A stretch of DNA of 64,000 nt. It comes from Owenia fusiformis (lineage: Eukaryota > Annelida > Polychaeta > Sabellida > Oweniidae). The position numbers and the translations under genes were made by a program. The stretch lies in contig CAIIXF020000003.1 of assembly GCA_903813345.2 (NCBI GenBank), positions 22,645,248 through 22,709,247 on the forward strand, read 5' to 3'. The notes under the pieces were generated by a model. That model worked only from the letters and a program-made list of their open reading frames with translations. It made no database searches and was not told where the DNA came from. Shown here in pieces: positions 34,249 through 46,329 of the stretch. The first letter of the stretch is position 1, and each line of letters begins with the position of its first letter.

Positions 34249-36396
34249 CTATAAAACATACAAGTTGTCACACCTTCAGCTTACTTCTAAGAAGTCAAAT
34301 AAAATAGATACCTTAATACATATGTATGACAGTCATCATGTTTACAAGAATGATCAAGTACTTCCTGTTTCAAATCCGACACATGGATTCTGAGAATGTT
34401 GATTTCTGTCAATAGGGGTAAAGCTTCACATTTCAAAAAGAACTTAAATGTAAATATGTAAACTTTAAAACCCCAAAAAAGTAAATACTCTGAAGTAGAG
34501 AGGTAAACCCTAAAAGAGCATAACCCTCCACATTCACATACAACTTCTGTATACACAAAGGGAGTGGGTTAGTGCAAGACATGGCAAAGTGCCATGAAAG
34601 CGTGCTAATGAAGAGTGCCATGGCCCCAGGGGGTTCACAGTATATAAACCTTGATGGGGATCCTCTGCTCACGTGGGAAACATTTTTTGACAATTTGTAT
34701 GACAATGGACCCATAAAACAGGGACCCTGTACAATAAAGCAATGCACCTACAGAAAGGCATTTTAGTTTTGCTTTTAGTGGAACAAGTTGAAGAAAAAGG
34801 ATGCAGTATGAGGTTCACAATCCTTGATTTTCAAAAACCTGGTAGGTTTAAAAATTCAAATTCCCCGAGTAGTTGGGTCCACATGGTTATGGGTTATGTT
34901 AGTCTCATATGTCTGAGCCAGCTTTTTTGCTTCTAAAAATGTATGAAGTTACATTAATAGCTAAACTCTAGTTCATCATAAATTTTATTCTACCTTAGCC
35001 TTTATACATACAGCGCGTCGTGCGTGAACTGAGGGAAGCGAGACCCCTCAGAAATCTTTTGAAATTTAGACTCTCTCTATAGTGCAATCTGAGCATTGAG
35101 CATGATACAGCACCATTGAATTCCTAGTAAATGTTTTACACACCTGATAATTGAATTAAGAACATACATACAAAGCTTAATAGGTACAATAATCCATGGC
35201 CGTCAGATGGGGGGGGGATGCGATAGGTGCGACCGCACCCCCCTCTGACACCCCCCAAAAACCAATTCCATTGACTCATACACTTTGAAAGTGCCCAGAA
35301 AGCACCAAATAGCATCTCAAAAATTTAAAATTTTCTAGGGGGGGGGGCACTCCTCACACCCCCACATAACAATTGGGAATGTTTGGAAGTTGCATTTGTT
35401 AATTTTAAACACTTTAAAAGTGCCCAGAAATCACCAAGTGACATAATGAAATCATCAATAATTCTGATAATCCCAAAAACTAAAGCATTCATTTACTCAA
35501 ACACATTAAAAATGCTCAGAATTAACCAGACAGCATCTTGAATTAGTAAAATTGTCCTGTGCTGACCACTCACTCCTCTTCGAAGAAAAAGATTAAAAAA
35601 TAAGAATTTTTTTAAATAGATTCTATTGCCATCTCGCACATCCTCCCTATTCCAATGTTTCTCCAAATTGCTCATAAATATTTAGTCTAAAAACAATATG
35701 AAAACAATATACTACAAAATAGGCTGAGTGGCCTCATTATAGAGAGTAACTGCCCCCTCCCCCCTGACTAACGCGATTTGATTTACGCGGAAAAAATGAC
35801 AATTTTATTTTCTCTTTATTAAAAACCGCACCCCCCTTAGAGAAAAGTGTCTTACTGGCCTGTAATCGCCATTTTTATCGCCCATCCTGCTTCATAAAGT
35901 TCAAGAACTATTGAGGAATAACCAAGTATTAACAAATACATCAGAAAAATTGAATTTCAAAAGAAATCAAGTGGGCACTAATAGAGTACTTTATCATATT
36001 TACTCTAAAATATGGTAAAAGAGTGACACATTTTGTGATTCGCTGTATAAGCCCGCCCCCCCCGATTAATATCTATCATTCGATGCTTTCCACACATTAC
36101 TAAGCTAACATTATCTCAAAACATTCAATAATGAATGAAGGAAATGTTCATGTTAAAATGTTTCTTGGCATTTCACCAAAAAAGCTAGTACAGGTTTTCT
36201 GCACACATCAATCTCTCATTTCTTTTTATCCTTATTCCCACAACTTTTACACGAAAAATTATGATCTTTAAGGTATACTTTAGCCTAGGTTGATATCCAA
36301 CAATCTCAAGTGCATGCAGTGGAAATAATGAAGGTATTCGCTCAAATCAATATGGGCTCCTCTGGAAACTGAGTTGAGAGTATACAAAATGTAAAA
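34249..36396. other. Region upstream of the NO VEIN-like gene
   Basis: Probably holds the promoter and any 5' UTR exon, but I cannot place either. It contains homopurine/homopyrimidine G and C runs (about 35208, 35250, 35338) and a dispersed repeat at 34734-34860. A phrase 'gcgataggtgcgaccgcacccc' near 35220 resembles one at about 41408. Confidence 0.45.
34734..34860 (+). repeat. Dispersed repeat, copy 1
   Basis: Shares AATCCTTGATTTTCAA, CCTGGTAGGT and a 'gcttttagtgg..aagtt' segment with 63545-63690 (inverted) and, rearranged, with 61275-61385. Confidence 0.65.
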
Positions 36397-38106
36397 TACT
36401 GTAAAACTGGTAATTTTGACACCAGGAAATTTTAGCGATTTTTCAATTTTAGGGGGTTTTAGTGCGGGAAATTTTAGCGAAATGAAGATTAATCTTTAAA
36501 AAATCAAATTAGCGAAATGCATTAGAAATATTATCATTGGTTGTTGAACCGTGTTCAATTAACACCTTTTATCTTTATATTTACTACTAATACTATTTGA
36601 CTGATGGATGGCTATTTATTCTTCAGATATTGAAAGAAACATACGATTTAAAGATCTAATAGCAAAGGTTTTGCAAAAATAAATCAATGTAGTATAAAAC
36701 AAATGTATGTATAATGAAGAAATAAATATATAATGAAAAAAATAGATATCTGTTTGTAATATTGGTATAAACTTAAGATTAAAAAGTGTCACTATCTCTT
36801 TCACTTTTCACATCAATGAATCATTTACTACGACTACTATATTCATTACGGACGCGTGTAAAGTTAACCAATCAGAAAGACAATTGTTCCACATATGGCA
36901 GTTCATTAACATATTCAGTGTTTACTACTGCTTTTTGCGTCATGACAACACGAGTAGTAACCAATCAAGATGCCGTATTTTATCACGTGAGTTCAGAGTG
37001 AGTTCAGAGTGACACGCACGCGACATGTTGTCTGAGGTGATCGCGATGTTGAACAATTTCTTCTCGGAATTTGTCCAGAGAAATCAGCGATTCTAAATTA
37101 AGGTAGGATCTGCCATTTTTTCCTGTACAAGTTATAACTTATCTCTATCGAATCCTAAAGTTTTGGAAGAAGATATGAAGCGTAGGTTTAAAAACGAAGC
37201 GATTAATTTGACGATCTGATTTTGCAATTTGCAATGGCCAATTTACTGCAAGTCCAGTGCATGTATTTGACAAGAGATAGCGCCAAGTCTTGTATCTAAA
37301 TGCTTGTTAAGCCACTCAAAAACAAGATCCATATTTTCTAAATTTGATAACTTTGCAGAAAACCTGTTTTCATAATCTGTTTTCCGCGTCTAGATTCAAA
37401 CTGAGTATGATAATAGGATCGCTGGAATCTTCAATGGCAACGGGTCTTCATTCCAGAACTCACATTTTTAGTTGATTCTCCGTCATAGTTCTTGTCTAAA
37501 GTCCCCATATCTGCTCTCTTACTGCCATACTTGCACACATTTCCCCTCCTTAAATTGGCTTCATTCAAATTACACCCTCTCGCCGATTTATATAGCCATT
37601 TCCCAGAACCCGGGAATCAGAATCGCTGATGTTTGCCATATTGAACATATTATATGTACTGTAATATCTGTACATTGCCTGCTACGCGTAATGGTCACGT
37701 GACTAGCGCGATACAGGAAAAATGGGGAATTTCGAAACAACAATTTTTGGGCACTTTTATTGCAAATTTCAGGTATTTATAAAGTGTTTGTGGTATAAAA
37801 TATAATCCACAGACATAAATGAACATCCAAACTACATATTTCATTAAGTTTTGGAGCCTTTTTTGCTCTTAAATTAACATCTTTAAAAATATTTACCTTT
37901 TTCAAATTACAAACCGGAAGTCGAGCACTGAACGAAAAGCTCCTTAAATACTAGTATTCATGTAGTTTCCCAGGAATTTGCCAATTTTAGCGCCCGGTTT
38001 ATTTTAATCCTGGTTTATTTTAGCGAATTGAATTTTTAGCGAAACTACAGCGATCGCTAACAATCGCTAACAATTACCCCTCGCTAACAATACCCGTTTT
38101 ACAGTA
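36397..38106. mobile_element. 1.7-kb non-autonomous DNA transposon with TTTTAGCG subterminal repeats
   Basis: Ends TACTGTAAAACTGGTA and TACTGTAAAACGGGTA are inverted. Several TTTTAGCG(A) motifs crowd both ends (left about 36430-36510, right about 37985-38095). No transposase seen. The GC-richer middle (about 36830-37060) has no convincing gene. Confidence 0.75.
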
Positions 38107-38149
38107 TACAAATTACAAAACTTAAGGGATGTGTATACATTATTTAAGA

Positions 38150-38281
38150 AATATAGACCGAAAAGCAGGGGTAATATTACCCCGCAGGACTAGGCACAAA
38201 CGTTTTCTGGGTTCGAAAACTTTTGTGCCTAGCCCTAAGGGGTGTATTCGACGATATTACCCCTGCTCTGAGGTCTATATT
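38150..38281. mobile_element. 132-bp hairpin MITE
   Basis: Nearly the whole stretch is self-complementary: aatatagacc, GCAGGGGTAATAT and CTAGGCACAAACGTTTTC each recur inverted around about 38216. Confidence 0.8.
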
Positions 38282-39177
38282 ACAATTCGAATATGAAAAC
38301 TCACCAAAATGTTTCGATGGTCCGCCATTACTACGACCCACCGTTATGATGTCACATATTACCAGGGGTATTGATCGCGAACATTCCCCGGGTGAAATGT
38401 TGACTTTGTTTACAGTTTATAGAAGGCGTGAAAACAGCCATATTCGAATGGAAAGTATGGTCTCAAATCACCTCAAATCGACCATGGTCTGGGTGATAGA
38501 AAATCAAGATCTGGGCACTTTAGATCTAAATAAATTGAAATGAAAATAAAGTAGACGACATACTGTAGATTGTAACAGATCTAGAAGATTTTATATACTT
38601 ACACTTAGCTTGATGTCTGTGGGTATGAGATGATCACGTTAAGTTACATTTTATTGCTCAAATTACAGTAAATATCTAAAGAATGAACTACTTCTGCGAA
38701 CTTCTAAACTTGGATTTCCCGGACATATGACGTCATTTTGAAAGTGAGGCTGACCTAATTGATAAAATCCTTTTCTTCATCCTGATATATCAAACAACAC
38801 TTCACATTAAATCTGTGGATCAGATTTCATTATTTCATACCGTGTATCAAACTGTAAAAGAACGTTTTCGTAATTTTACATTGAATTCCGGGATTGAATC
38901 AGGGTTGAATCTAGCAGGTCTCGATTGATATTTCGTGAATCTGTTTACTCCACCTGATATCAATTATCACCCATGCTGAAAAATAAGTTCCAGACTCAAA
39001 AAGTTTCAGTTTTTTCTTAAAACTGCTATTACCAAGAGTTGAATTATTCGTAAATCGGCTGAGGTATGTATAAACTAGTGTTACCTCAACCAGGCAAGTG
39101 TTCAGATCTAGATTCGGCTACTTTGCTAGAGACTTGAGTAAACCTCTGCCATCAGTAAAATTTTGTTTGGAACTAGA

Positions 39178-39574
39178 CTAGAGTCCATTTCACTGTTTAA
39201 CTGCGTCAGTAAAAGCTAAAAAATAAGAAATCAAAATATCATTTTGCAATAATATATGGAAAAATATATTCCTATTGTACATGAATGACATTTGTATATC
39301 TTGGATTGCTTCTAGTTTGGCTTATAAAGTGTGTGGCCTCTTGTATTTGGATGTTTCTCTGCCATGTTATTTTCAATAAGATTAACATGGCTGAAATTCT
39401 TCAAATTACAAGACGGCAGAGGCGTATTGCACAAAAAACTAAAAAATCTGAAATATACAAATGTCATTCATGTACATTATGAATATACTTTTCCATATAT
39501 TATTGCACAATGGTCTCCCAATTTCTTATTTTTGCCGTTCTACTGGCGCAATGAAGCAGTGAAATGGACTCTAG
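39178..39574. mobile_element. 400-bp fold-back element
   Basis: Ends CTAGAGTCCATTTCACTG and its inverse, arms of ~190 bp including AATGACATTTGTATAT inverted on the other side. Non-coding. Confidence 0.82.
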
Positions 39575-39615
39575 CCTAGACTCTGTCTACTTTGAATTTA
39601 AAAAATACGTAAAGG

Positions 39616-39735
39616 CTAGAGTACCGACAATTGTCGGTACTCTAGACTCTGATGTGGTGGCACGCTAGAGGACCGACAAATAAATTGTCGGTACGGGAGA
39701 TATGCTGTTACACACTAGAGGACTGACAAATATTG
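39616..39735. repeat. Palindrome cluster ACCGACAATTGTCGGT, left
   Basis: A perfect 30-bp palindrome (39616-39645, centre ACCGACAATTGTCGGT) is followed by a split copy ACCGACAAATAAATTGTCGGT at 39672-39692 and a half copy near 39719. A matching cluster lies at 43021-43133. Confidence 0.85.
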
Positions 39736-40729
39736 ATTTTCGAATTTTCTGGCGCATGCGCAATGCGCGGGGGGATATTTCAGATATCATACGGATATTT
39801 TGGGAACAAGTGCAAAACCCGGGGAGGGCATTAGCCCTAGACTGTATCCTTCGTCTGAATAAATTCAGACTGTAAGTCACCTATTGTAAAATGTGGTGTT
39901 GTATAAATGTTACAAATAAGTTTGTTTAAAAAATGATTACCTTATAAAGAACTTACAATATTATTTTTTCGTCTATTGTCCTCTTACTGAAGATATTCAT
40001 AAAATGTACAGACGCTTCTTGTAGCGAAGCCATTGATTAGGTCAAGCCATTTTGGCAATGCCAATTCTCACGATAAACGAGATTTAGCCAGTGACGTCAG
40101 TCTATTTGTAAACAAATAACACGTGGAGCGGACGGAGCAACATACGGAAGCGTATTGATAAATTCCATTTGTGCGGGAATTTATTAGATCTAGTCATTTA
40201 TTCGATTAATTTTCGTCATTTATAGTAAATAGAGCGGAAATATTCATGAAGAAGGCCGAGGTAATCAAGTGGTCATGTGTTGTCAAAGTTCAAAAATTTG
40301 CATATCTCGTTTGGATCTCGTTAACTCAAACGTCCTTGACATTGATTTCGCGATCTACTTATGAACATATCCTGAAGTTTTGGTGAGTCTGAACATTTCA
40401 TTATTTTATATCAACTTGTACCCGCCTTATACAAATATTTTTGCTTCTAGTTTAAGATGAACATCTCTTCAACATATTCGCCAATTTTCAAGGTGAACAT
40501 TCTTGTAATAAACGAGAAATTTATGTACAAAAAATATCACCGCGATTTCCACAGGAAATATATCAATCATAACAGACCGAATATTATATTCGGTCTGTTG
40601 GATACATACTAGCATTAGCCCCAGTTACCCGGAGATTACCAAACCCAGTCAAAAAATGGTAGCACGGGAACAGGGAATGGTAGTAAAAGTTGAAAACCCA
40701 ATAAAAAACATGAACAAGTAAGACGTTAG
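39736..40729. promoter_or_regulatory. Possible promoter and first non-coding exon of ASTE1 (weak)
   Basis: This stretch has no coding frame. The part around 40070-40385 has more CpG and holds GTGACGTCAG (a CRE-like site) and a donor-like TTTTG|GTGAGT at 40383. ASTE1 has an acceptor-like sequence in its leader at 46227, so an upstream non-coding exon is expected somewhere to the left. Inference only. Confidence 0.2.
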
Positions 40730-41891
40730 CAGAGCTGTCAAGTGTCCCGCGAATGGCGGGATTATCCCGCGAATTTGATCAAAATTAGGCTAATTCGCGT
40801 GTCCCGCAATGTCCCGCGAAGTCCCGCAAATGTGGCTTTGACCTCCGCGAATTTCCGAAATTGTTGCAATCCCCTATATTGTGATTATCTTATCTTTTAT
40901 AAGAAGCTAAGTTTTTGCACTTTTGAGGAGTAAAGTTTACCTAATTTTAAGTACCTAGCATGCTGTTGTTTGGTATCAAAATAAAGGGGAAAGGTTCAAC
41001 TTTCATTTTTTTAATTACGAAAATAGGGATGTAGGTCACAAATAGTTCCAACGTTGGCCTTTTTACTACCCGTGTGGCCTTCATCTCAGAACTGAGCAAA
41101 TATTAGCAAACGCGAGTTACAATAAATGGACGCTGATATCTAGAAAAGGTTTGTAGAAAAACACGGGTACCGGGTAGTAAATCCTACATGCTGGGTTCAA
41201 ACTTGGTACCCGGTACCCGGTCAAAAAAACGGGAACCCAAAAAACGAAAAATACAAATATATAACATAATAGATTATGAGAAAACGTGTAAGATTTGTTT
41301 TGAATTTACAAAAATGTATATAACATCCTTCAAAATTGAGCTAGAAGCTTCAAATAAAAGGCATATTTTAAGGCTCTTTTCTTCCTCTATCGTCATGGCC
41401 ATATTTTCATTGGTTATGGGGGGGGTGCGATCGCACCATCGCACGCCTATGACATTGTAAGACATAACAATTTACAATTCAGTGGACATTTTGTTGAAAA
41501 TTGGGATAACTTAAATTATGATTAATAATCAAAATCTTACACGTTGCATCATTTAAATTAACACACGTCACCTCTCTGCTAATTTAGGTGGATGTCCCGC
41601 GAAATCCCGCAAATTTAGCGCACTTTGTCTAAAAAATCTTTCCCTCTATGAAGTTTTTGGTGGTACCCCTGTTAACTGTCCCGCAATTAGGGTGTTTGTC
41701 CCTCGAATGGTCCCGCGAAATCCCGCGAATTTGATAAAAAAAATTGGCCTATTAGCTCAATCACGCAAATCCCTTAAATGTCCCGCGAAATCCCGCGAAT
41801 TTAGTAGATGTCCCGCAAAATCCTGCAAATTTTGGGCACTGGGTCTAAAAAATCTGTCCCGCAAGAAAATCTTTAAGGGTTGACAGTACTG
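40730..41891. mobile_element. hAT-like element rich in TCCCGCGAA motifs
   Basis: Ends CAGAGCTGTCAA and CAGTACTGTCAA, with CGTTAG repeated directly outside both ends (40724-40729 and 41892-41897). More than ten TCCCGC(G)AA motifs crowd the two ends. A 190-bp internal segment (about 40955-41150) has a diverged copy outside the element at about 42155-42345. No transposase. Confidence 0.75.
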
Positions 41892-43020
41892 CGTTAGAGA
41901 GCTATTAATGCAGAGTAAACGGCTATATATATTCTAAACAGACAGGATATTTCTCCTGAGCCGATCAGACGTAGAAAGGGGCGTTTGCTACCCATTAGAC
42001 AGAAGAAAATAGCGATAATGTTTTTTATTTGAAGCTTATGGTATGAGGTTCCATATCCATCCGCCAAAAGGTATGACCCGTATATAGTCCATTTAAAAAC
42101 CTGTGGTATCGTATCGTATTCTAAATAACCCATAGTTGGCTTCTAGGGTACCTAGTATGCCACTATTTGGTATCAAAATAAAGAGGAGTTCAACTTCATT
42201 TGAATTATGAAAATAGCGATGTAGGTCAAAATAGTTCCGAACGTGAGCATGTTTACTACGCGTTTGCCCTTCTTATCAGAATTGAGAAAGTGGTAGCAAG
42301 CGCGAGTTACAATAAACGGACGCTGATATCTCAAAAAGAAACCTGACTCCCTATAATTTGATGTAGGTCAATCGAACCCCTATATGGACAGGTGCATTTT
42401 GATATATAACACTATGGGGGGTAAGCGTTTCATAGTTGGTCACGAATGCCATATGTGCAAAGTATTGTTATGAATTTTCGAATTTGGTGTTGGATTACAG
42501 TACTCATACCTTATAGCACAATTTTTGATGGAAGTTGCATTTGGCTCCCTTAGTTAATGGCCACGATTCCATCTCGCATGAGAGAGCTACCAAACGCAAA
42601 GTAAACAGTGATATATTCCAAATGAGATATTTCTCCTGTGCCATGGCGTAGTAAGTGTAGAGAGCGAAGGGGGCGAAAGCATCCCCTCTCCTAACTGTAT
42701 ATATCGACCCATTAGATAGAACAAGAAAAGAGCTTTAAAATGTTTTTTTAATTAAAGCTTGTAGGACAATTTTGATGGAAGTTGAATCAATTTTTGTCGA
42801 AATAAATTATGGCTCACTACAAGTTAATGCCTGTACGATTCCATACTTCAAAAGAAAAAAGTAGGTCCTGCCGGGATTCGAACTCGAGACCGAATGTGTT
42901 CGAGTCGTGCTCGCTAACCACTAGGCTACCAGTGATGAGGTTATTTCTAAAAGTAAAAGTAGTGGATTTATTTATGAAATTGTCAGCTCTCTAGCAAAAA
43001 CACGTAGCAGCCACTTGCGT
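41892..43020. repeat. Internally duplicated repetitive region
   Basis: Diverged direct repeats: 41895-42060 resembles about 42570-42770 (both include atatttctcctg, cccattaga and tgaagctt-like phrases), and 42155-42345 resembles 40955-41150. No coding. Probably relics of one larger repeat family broken by the hAT-like insertion. Confidence 0.6.
42864..42934 (-). repeat. tRNA-derived sequence (SINE-like)
   Basis: On the minus strand GGTAGCCTAGTGGTTAGCG fits a D arm with A box and GAGTTCGAATCCCGG fits a T arm with B box, about 45 nt apart. The 3' GCAGGAC has no matching 5' acceptor strand, so it is not a normal tRNA gene. A T-rich tail follows. Confidence 0.7.
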
Positions 43021-43133
43021 ACCGACAATTGTCGGTTCTCTATCTGGCACTACTAGGTGACGATAGAGTGACGACAATTGTCGGTACCCCAGCAAATACC
43101 CCTGGACAGTCTCCATTACCGACAATTGTCGGT
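43021..43133. repeat. Palindrome cluster ACCGACAATTGTCGGT, right
   Basis: Three copies: 43021-43036 and 43118-43133 perfect, 43072-43083 shortened to CGACAATTGTCG. It mirrors the cluster at 39616-39735. Confidence 0.85.
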
Positions 43134-43973
43134 CCTGGAGCCACTCCGTAAAACATAAGCAATCAAGGGACCATATTGAAACAGTATATGTAAAAGTAGA
43201 AACTTATACACATGTCCTAACTTTTGTATATTTTATATTCTCATCTGACATGTCTTATGGCCTTGGCTAGGATTCACCTCCATGATTATTTTGCCTTTGA
43301 TGCGTTAATTAAATCGTTCCGCAGGTTTTCGACAAGCGGAACTAATTTAATCCCGATTTAATCTTGAAAACATGGAAATATTACATCACTTTGTGTTTGA
43401 TTTGAATTTTTTGGTTAGGTAATAAGACCAAAACTTGCTATTCAAATTTTGAAGTGAGAAATACCAACCAACTCCAGGACTGATGTTAGCTTTTTTTGAG
43501 AGTATCAATATTGCATTCTGGCTACCATAGGGTGTCCCAAAAAATCACTTTTTTGGAGTTGAGCTTAGCACAGTTGGGGTTTGGTTCCTTTTGGGGAGTT
43601 TATTAAGTGTGTAAAATATTATAGAGACAGATGGATGTTTCAGTTGTTGGAATTAGACCTAAAAATGTAACGTTTTTGGCAAAAATCGCACTTTTTGACC
43701 AGATTTACTGAAGAATAATGGAAACCTACCTCACCTTCTGTTCATAAAAATGAAGGCTAAATGAAAGGTTGTGCACCACATTACCACTCTAAGTAAGAAT
43801 ACTGCTGAGATTTGGGTATATACCCTCCAAAAAGACTCTGAAATGAGGCTAAAAATGACATATTTTAAGATTGAAATCAATGGGTAACATTCATACGTAT
43901 TACAAATGTTTTATTTAGCTATAGATATGCAGATCACATAAGTAAGTTCAGATCAGTTCTTCAGGTCAGTTCT

Positions 43974-44872
43974 TCAGATAAAATTGTCCATATTGTCCAT
44001 TTGTTGTTTGTTAAGGTTTTTAAAATCAAGAAGCTGGCGGTGATGGTTAACCACCATCTGAACACGATCGCGGCGATCCACACCCTTACCGTAGTTTGCG
44101 AACTCGGTAACATCCTTGATTGCCCGTTCTGCACAATCGTTAACTACTTCCATGGAAGTAACGAGCTCCTTAAATCTAATATACTCTGGAAACTGATCCC
44201 AGTTGTCGGGATTAAATTCCATCCAGTGTACATCTACTTGAAAGAGGTCAAAAATTAACCATGACCTTTCCCCACCAAAGTTTTCAAGCGTGACGTCCCC
44301 TGGTCTTGTTAACAAGTGATCTTTCATTTGTGTTTTCTGTGGAGGAAAGTTCTGGGGACGACCTGCATCTATCATTACTCTGATGATCTCAGATTTCTTC
44401 TCACCCTTGATGTTGTTGTCACATAGTGACAGAGGTAACAGTTCCTCAGAGAGGTACCACATATGCCGTTTAATGGATACAAGTACCTTGTTGACGAGTT
44501 CAGGATCAGATGCCTAAAAGCCAGATGTTGGTTATTGTTTAGATTGCACATTATGATTTTGAATCTTGATTTTTCATTGTTCAATATTTTACATGACGAA
44601 AAAGAAGAATTGTTACCTGAAACTGAAGAGTATTCTCCCAGAACTCTAAATCCGACCAGGGGGCAACTGCAGGAATCATGGCCTGAAGGAAGAACTTGCC
44701 GTATAAGAAGAGAGTAAACCTTGCAATTCTAACCACTTGTTGCAATTCTCTAGGAGTAACAATGTGTGGAGGAAGCTGGTGCCTAGTCATCAATATTTTG
44801 ATGAGATATATTGCCTTTGACATAAACCGCGCATGGCTAACTGCACCTGGTCTTTTCATACGCCACTGGTAG
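43974..44872 (-). CDS. Transposase-like protein, C-terminal two exons (5'-incomplete)
   Basis: Exons 44617-44872 (acceptor acatttacag, donor TTTCAG|GTAACA) and 43974-44513 (acceptor tggcttttag) join in phase 0. The first encodes RPGAVSHARFMSKAIYLIKI and a helical segment; the second encodes HMWYLSEELLPLSL, FDLFQVD and VVNDCAERAIKDVTEFAN, then a stop. I remember 'PGA..HARWM.KAIY' and 'VVND.AERG' from uncharacterised repeat-borne proteins of animals; the AER glutamate may be the last acidic residue of a DDE transposase. No named superfamily is assigned. The N-terminus is absent from the element. Confidence 0.7.
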
Positions 44873-45071
44873 CTGTAAATGTTACCACCCAAACCTCGTC
44901 TTTGGACCTACATACCAAGATATCTCTCAAATTAAAATCAAGATGACAAGTACTGCGCATATTACTCAATAATTATAGTAATTGTACACTATGTAAAATA
45001 TTGAACAATGAAAAATCAAGATTCAAAATCATAATGTGCAATCTGAACAATAACCAACATCTGGCTTTTAG

Positions 45072-45611
45072 GCATCTGATCCTGAACTCGTCAACAAGGT
45101 ACTTGTATCCATTAAACGGCATATGTGGTACCTCTCTGAGGAACTGTTACCTCTGTCACTATGTGACAACAACATCAAGGGTGAGAAGAAATCTGAGATC
45201 ATCAGAGTAATGATAGATGCAGGTCGTCCCCAGAACTTTCCTCCACAGAAAACACAAATGAAAGATCACTTGTTAACAAGACCAGTGGACGTCACGCTTG
45301 AAAACTTTGGTGGGGAAAGGTCATGGTTAATTTTTGACCTCTTTCAAGTAGATGTACGCTGGATGGAATTTAATCCCGACAACTGGGATCAGTTTCCAGA
45401 GTATATTAGATTTAAGGAGCTCGTTACTTCCATGGAAGTAGTTAACGATTGTGCAGAACGGGCAATCAAGGATGTTACCGAGTTCGCAAACTACGGTAAG
45501 GGTGTGGATCGCCGCGATCGTGTTCAGATGGTGGTTTACCATCACCGCCAGCTTCTTGATTTTAAAAACCTTAACAAACAACAAATGGACAATATGGACA
45601 ATTTTATCTGA
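45072..45611 (+). pseudogene. Inverted copy of the transposase last exon
   Basis: Same 540-nt exon as 43974-44513, in opposite orientation, including its 3' splice site (ggcttttag|GCATCTG). It differs by G-to-V (RPVDV), H-to-R and N-to-Y changes. No upstream exon exists on this strand, so it is probably not expressed as protein. Confidence 0.8.
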
Positions 45612-46227
45612 AGAACTGACCTGAAGAACTGATCTGAACTTACTTATGTGATCTGCATATCTATAGCTAAATAAAACATTTGTAATACGTATGAATGTTA
45701 CCCATTGATTTCAATCTTAAAATATGTCATTTTTAGCCTCATTTCAGAGTCTTTTTGGAGGGTATATACCCAAATCTCAGCAGTATTCTTACTTAGAGTG
45801 GTAATGTGGTGCACAACCTTTCATTTAGCCTTCATTTTTATGAACAGAAGGTGAGGTAGGTTTCCATTATTCTTCAGTAAATCTGGTCAAAAAGTGCGAT
45901 TTTTGCCAAAAACGTTACATTTTTAGGTCTAATTCCAACAACTGAAACATCGATCTGTCTCTATAATATTTTACACACTTAATAAACTCCCCAAAAGGAA
46001 CCAAACCCCAACTGTGCTAAGCTCAACTCCAAAAAAGTGATTTTTTGGGACACCCTAGGCTACCAGTCCTGCTTGCCTCTATTCTAATCGCTCATACATG
46101 CGTCTCCATCACTAAAAATTGTTGTGCATTATTTTTTGTCCCTATGCGAGGGTAAGACATTAAACCATACTATCATATACATGTACATGTACTCAAATTA
46201 TATTCCTAAGTGTTGTTCTTCTTTCAG

Positions 46228-46329
46228 ATGATGTAGACTGAACACTGAATGATGAAACCAACAGATGCCAATTTTACTTGCCTCTAGTGTTCGCTGTATC
46301 ATAGTATATAGATATAGTTCACAACAACT
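46228..46329 (+). promoter_or_regulatory. ASTE1 leader with candidate 3' splice site
   Basis: tgttcttctttcag at 46214-46227 is a good 3' splice site 102 nt before the start codon, suggesting the 5' UTR is spliced and the promoter lies further upstream, beyond the palindromic transposon. Inference from consensus only. Confidence 0.4.

Larger units (their letters stand above)
43528..46057. mobile_element. 2.5-kb palindromic DNA transposon with 1.07-kb arms
   Basis: Arms 43530-44594 and 44991-46055 are inverted copies with very few differences (only three amino-acid changes in the encoded 162-residue segment). The ends read GGGTGTCCCAAAAAATCAC with TA on both flanks. The ~400-bp centre is unpaired. 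The left arm plus centre encode, on the minus strand, a two-exon transposase-like protein end; the right arm holds an inverted copy of only the last exon. It ends 272 bp before the ASTE1 start codon. Confidence 0.88.

Noticed and set aside
38223-38543. 106-codon plus-strand frame
   Set aside because: Begins inside a hairpin MITE and shows no conserved features.
42864-42934. Functional tRNA gene
   Set aside because: No 5' strand pairs with the GCAGGAC 3' acceptor strand, so it cannot fold as a normal tRNA.
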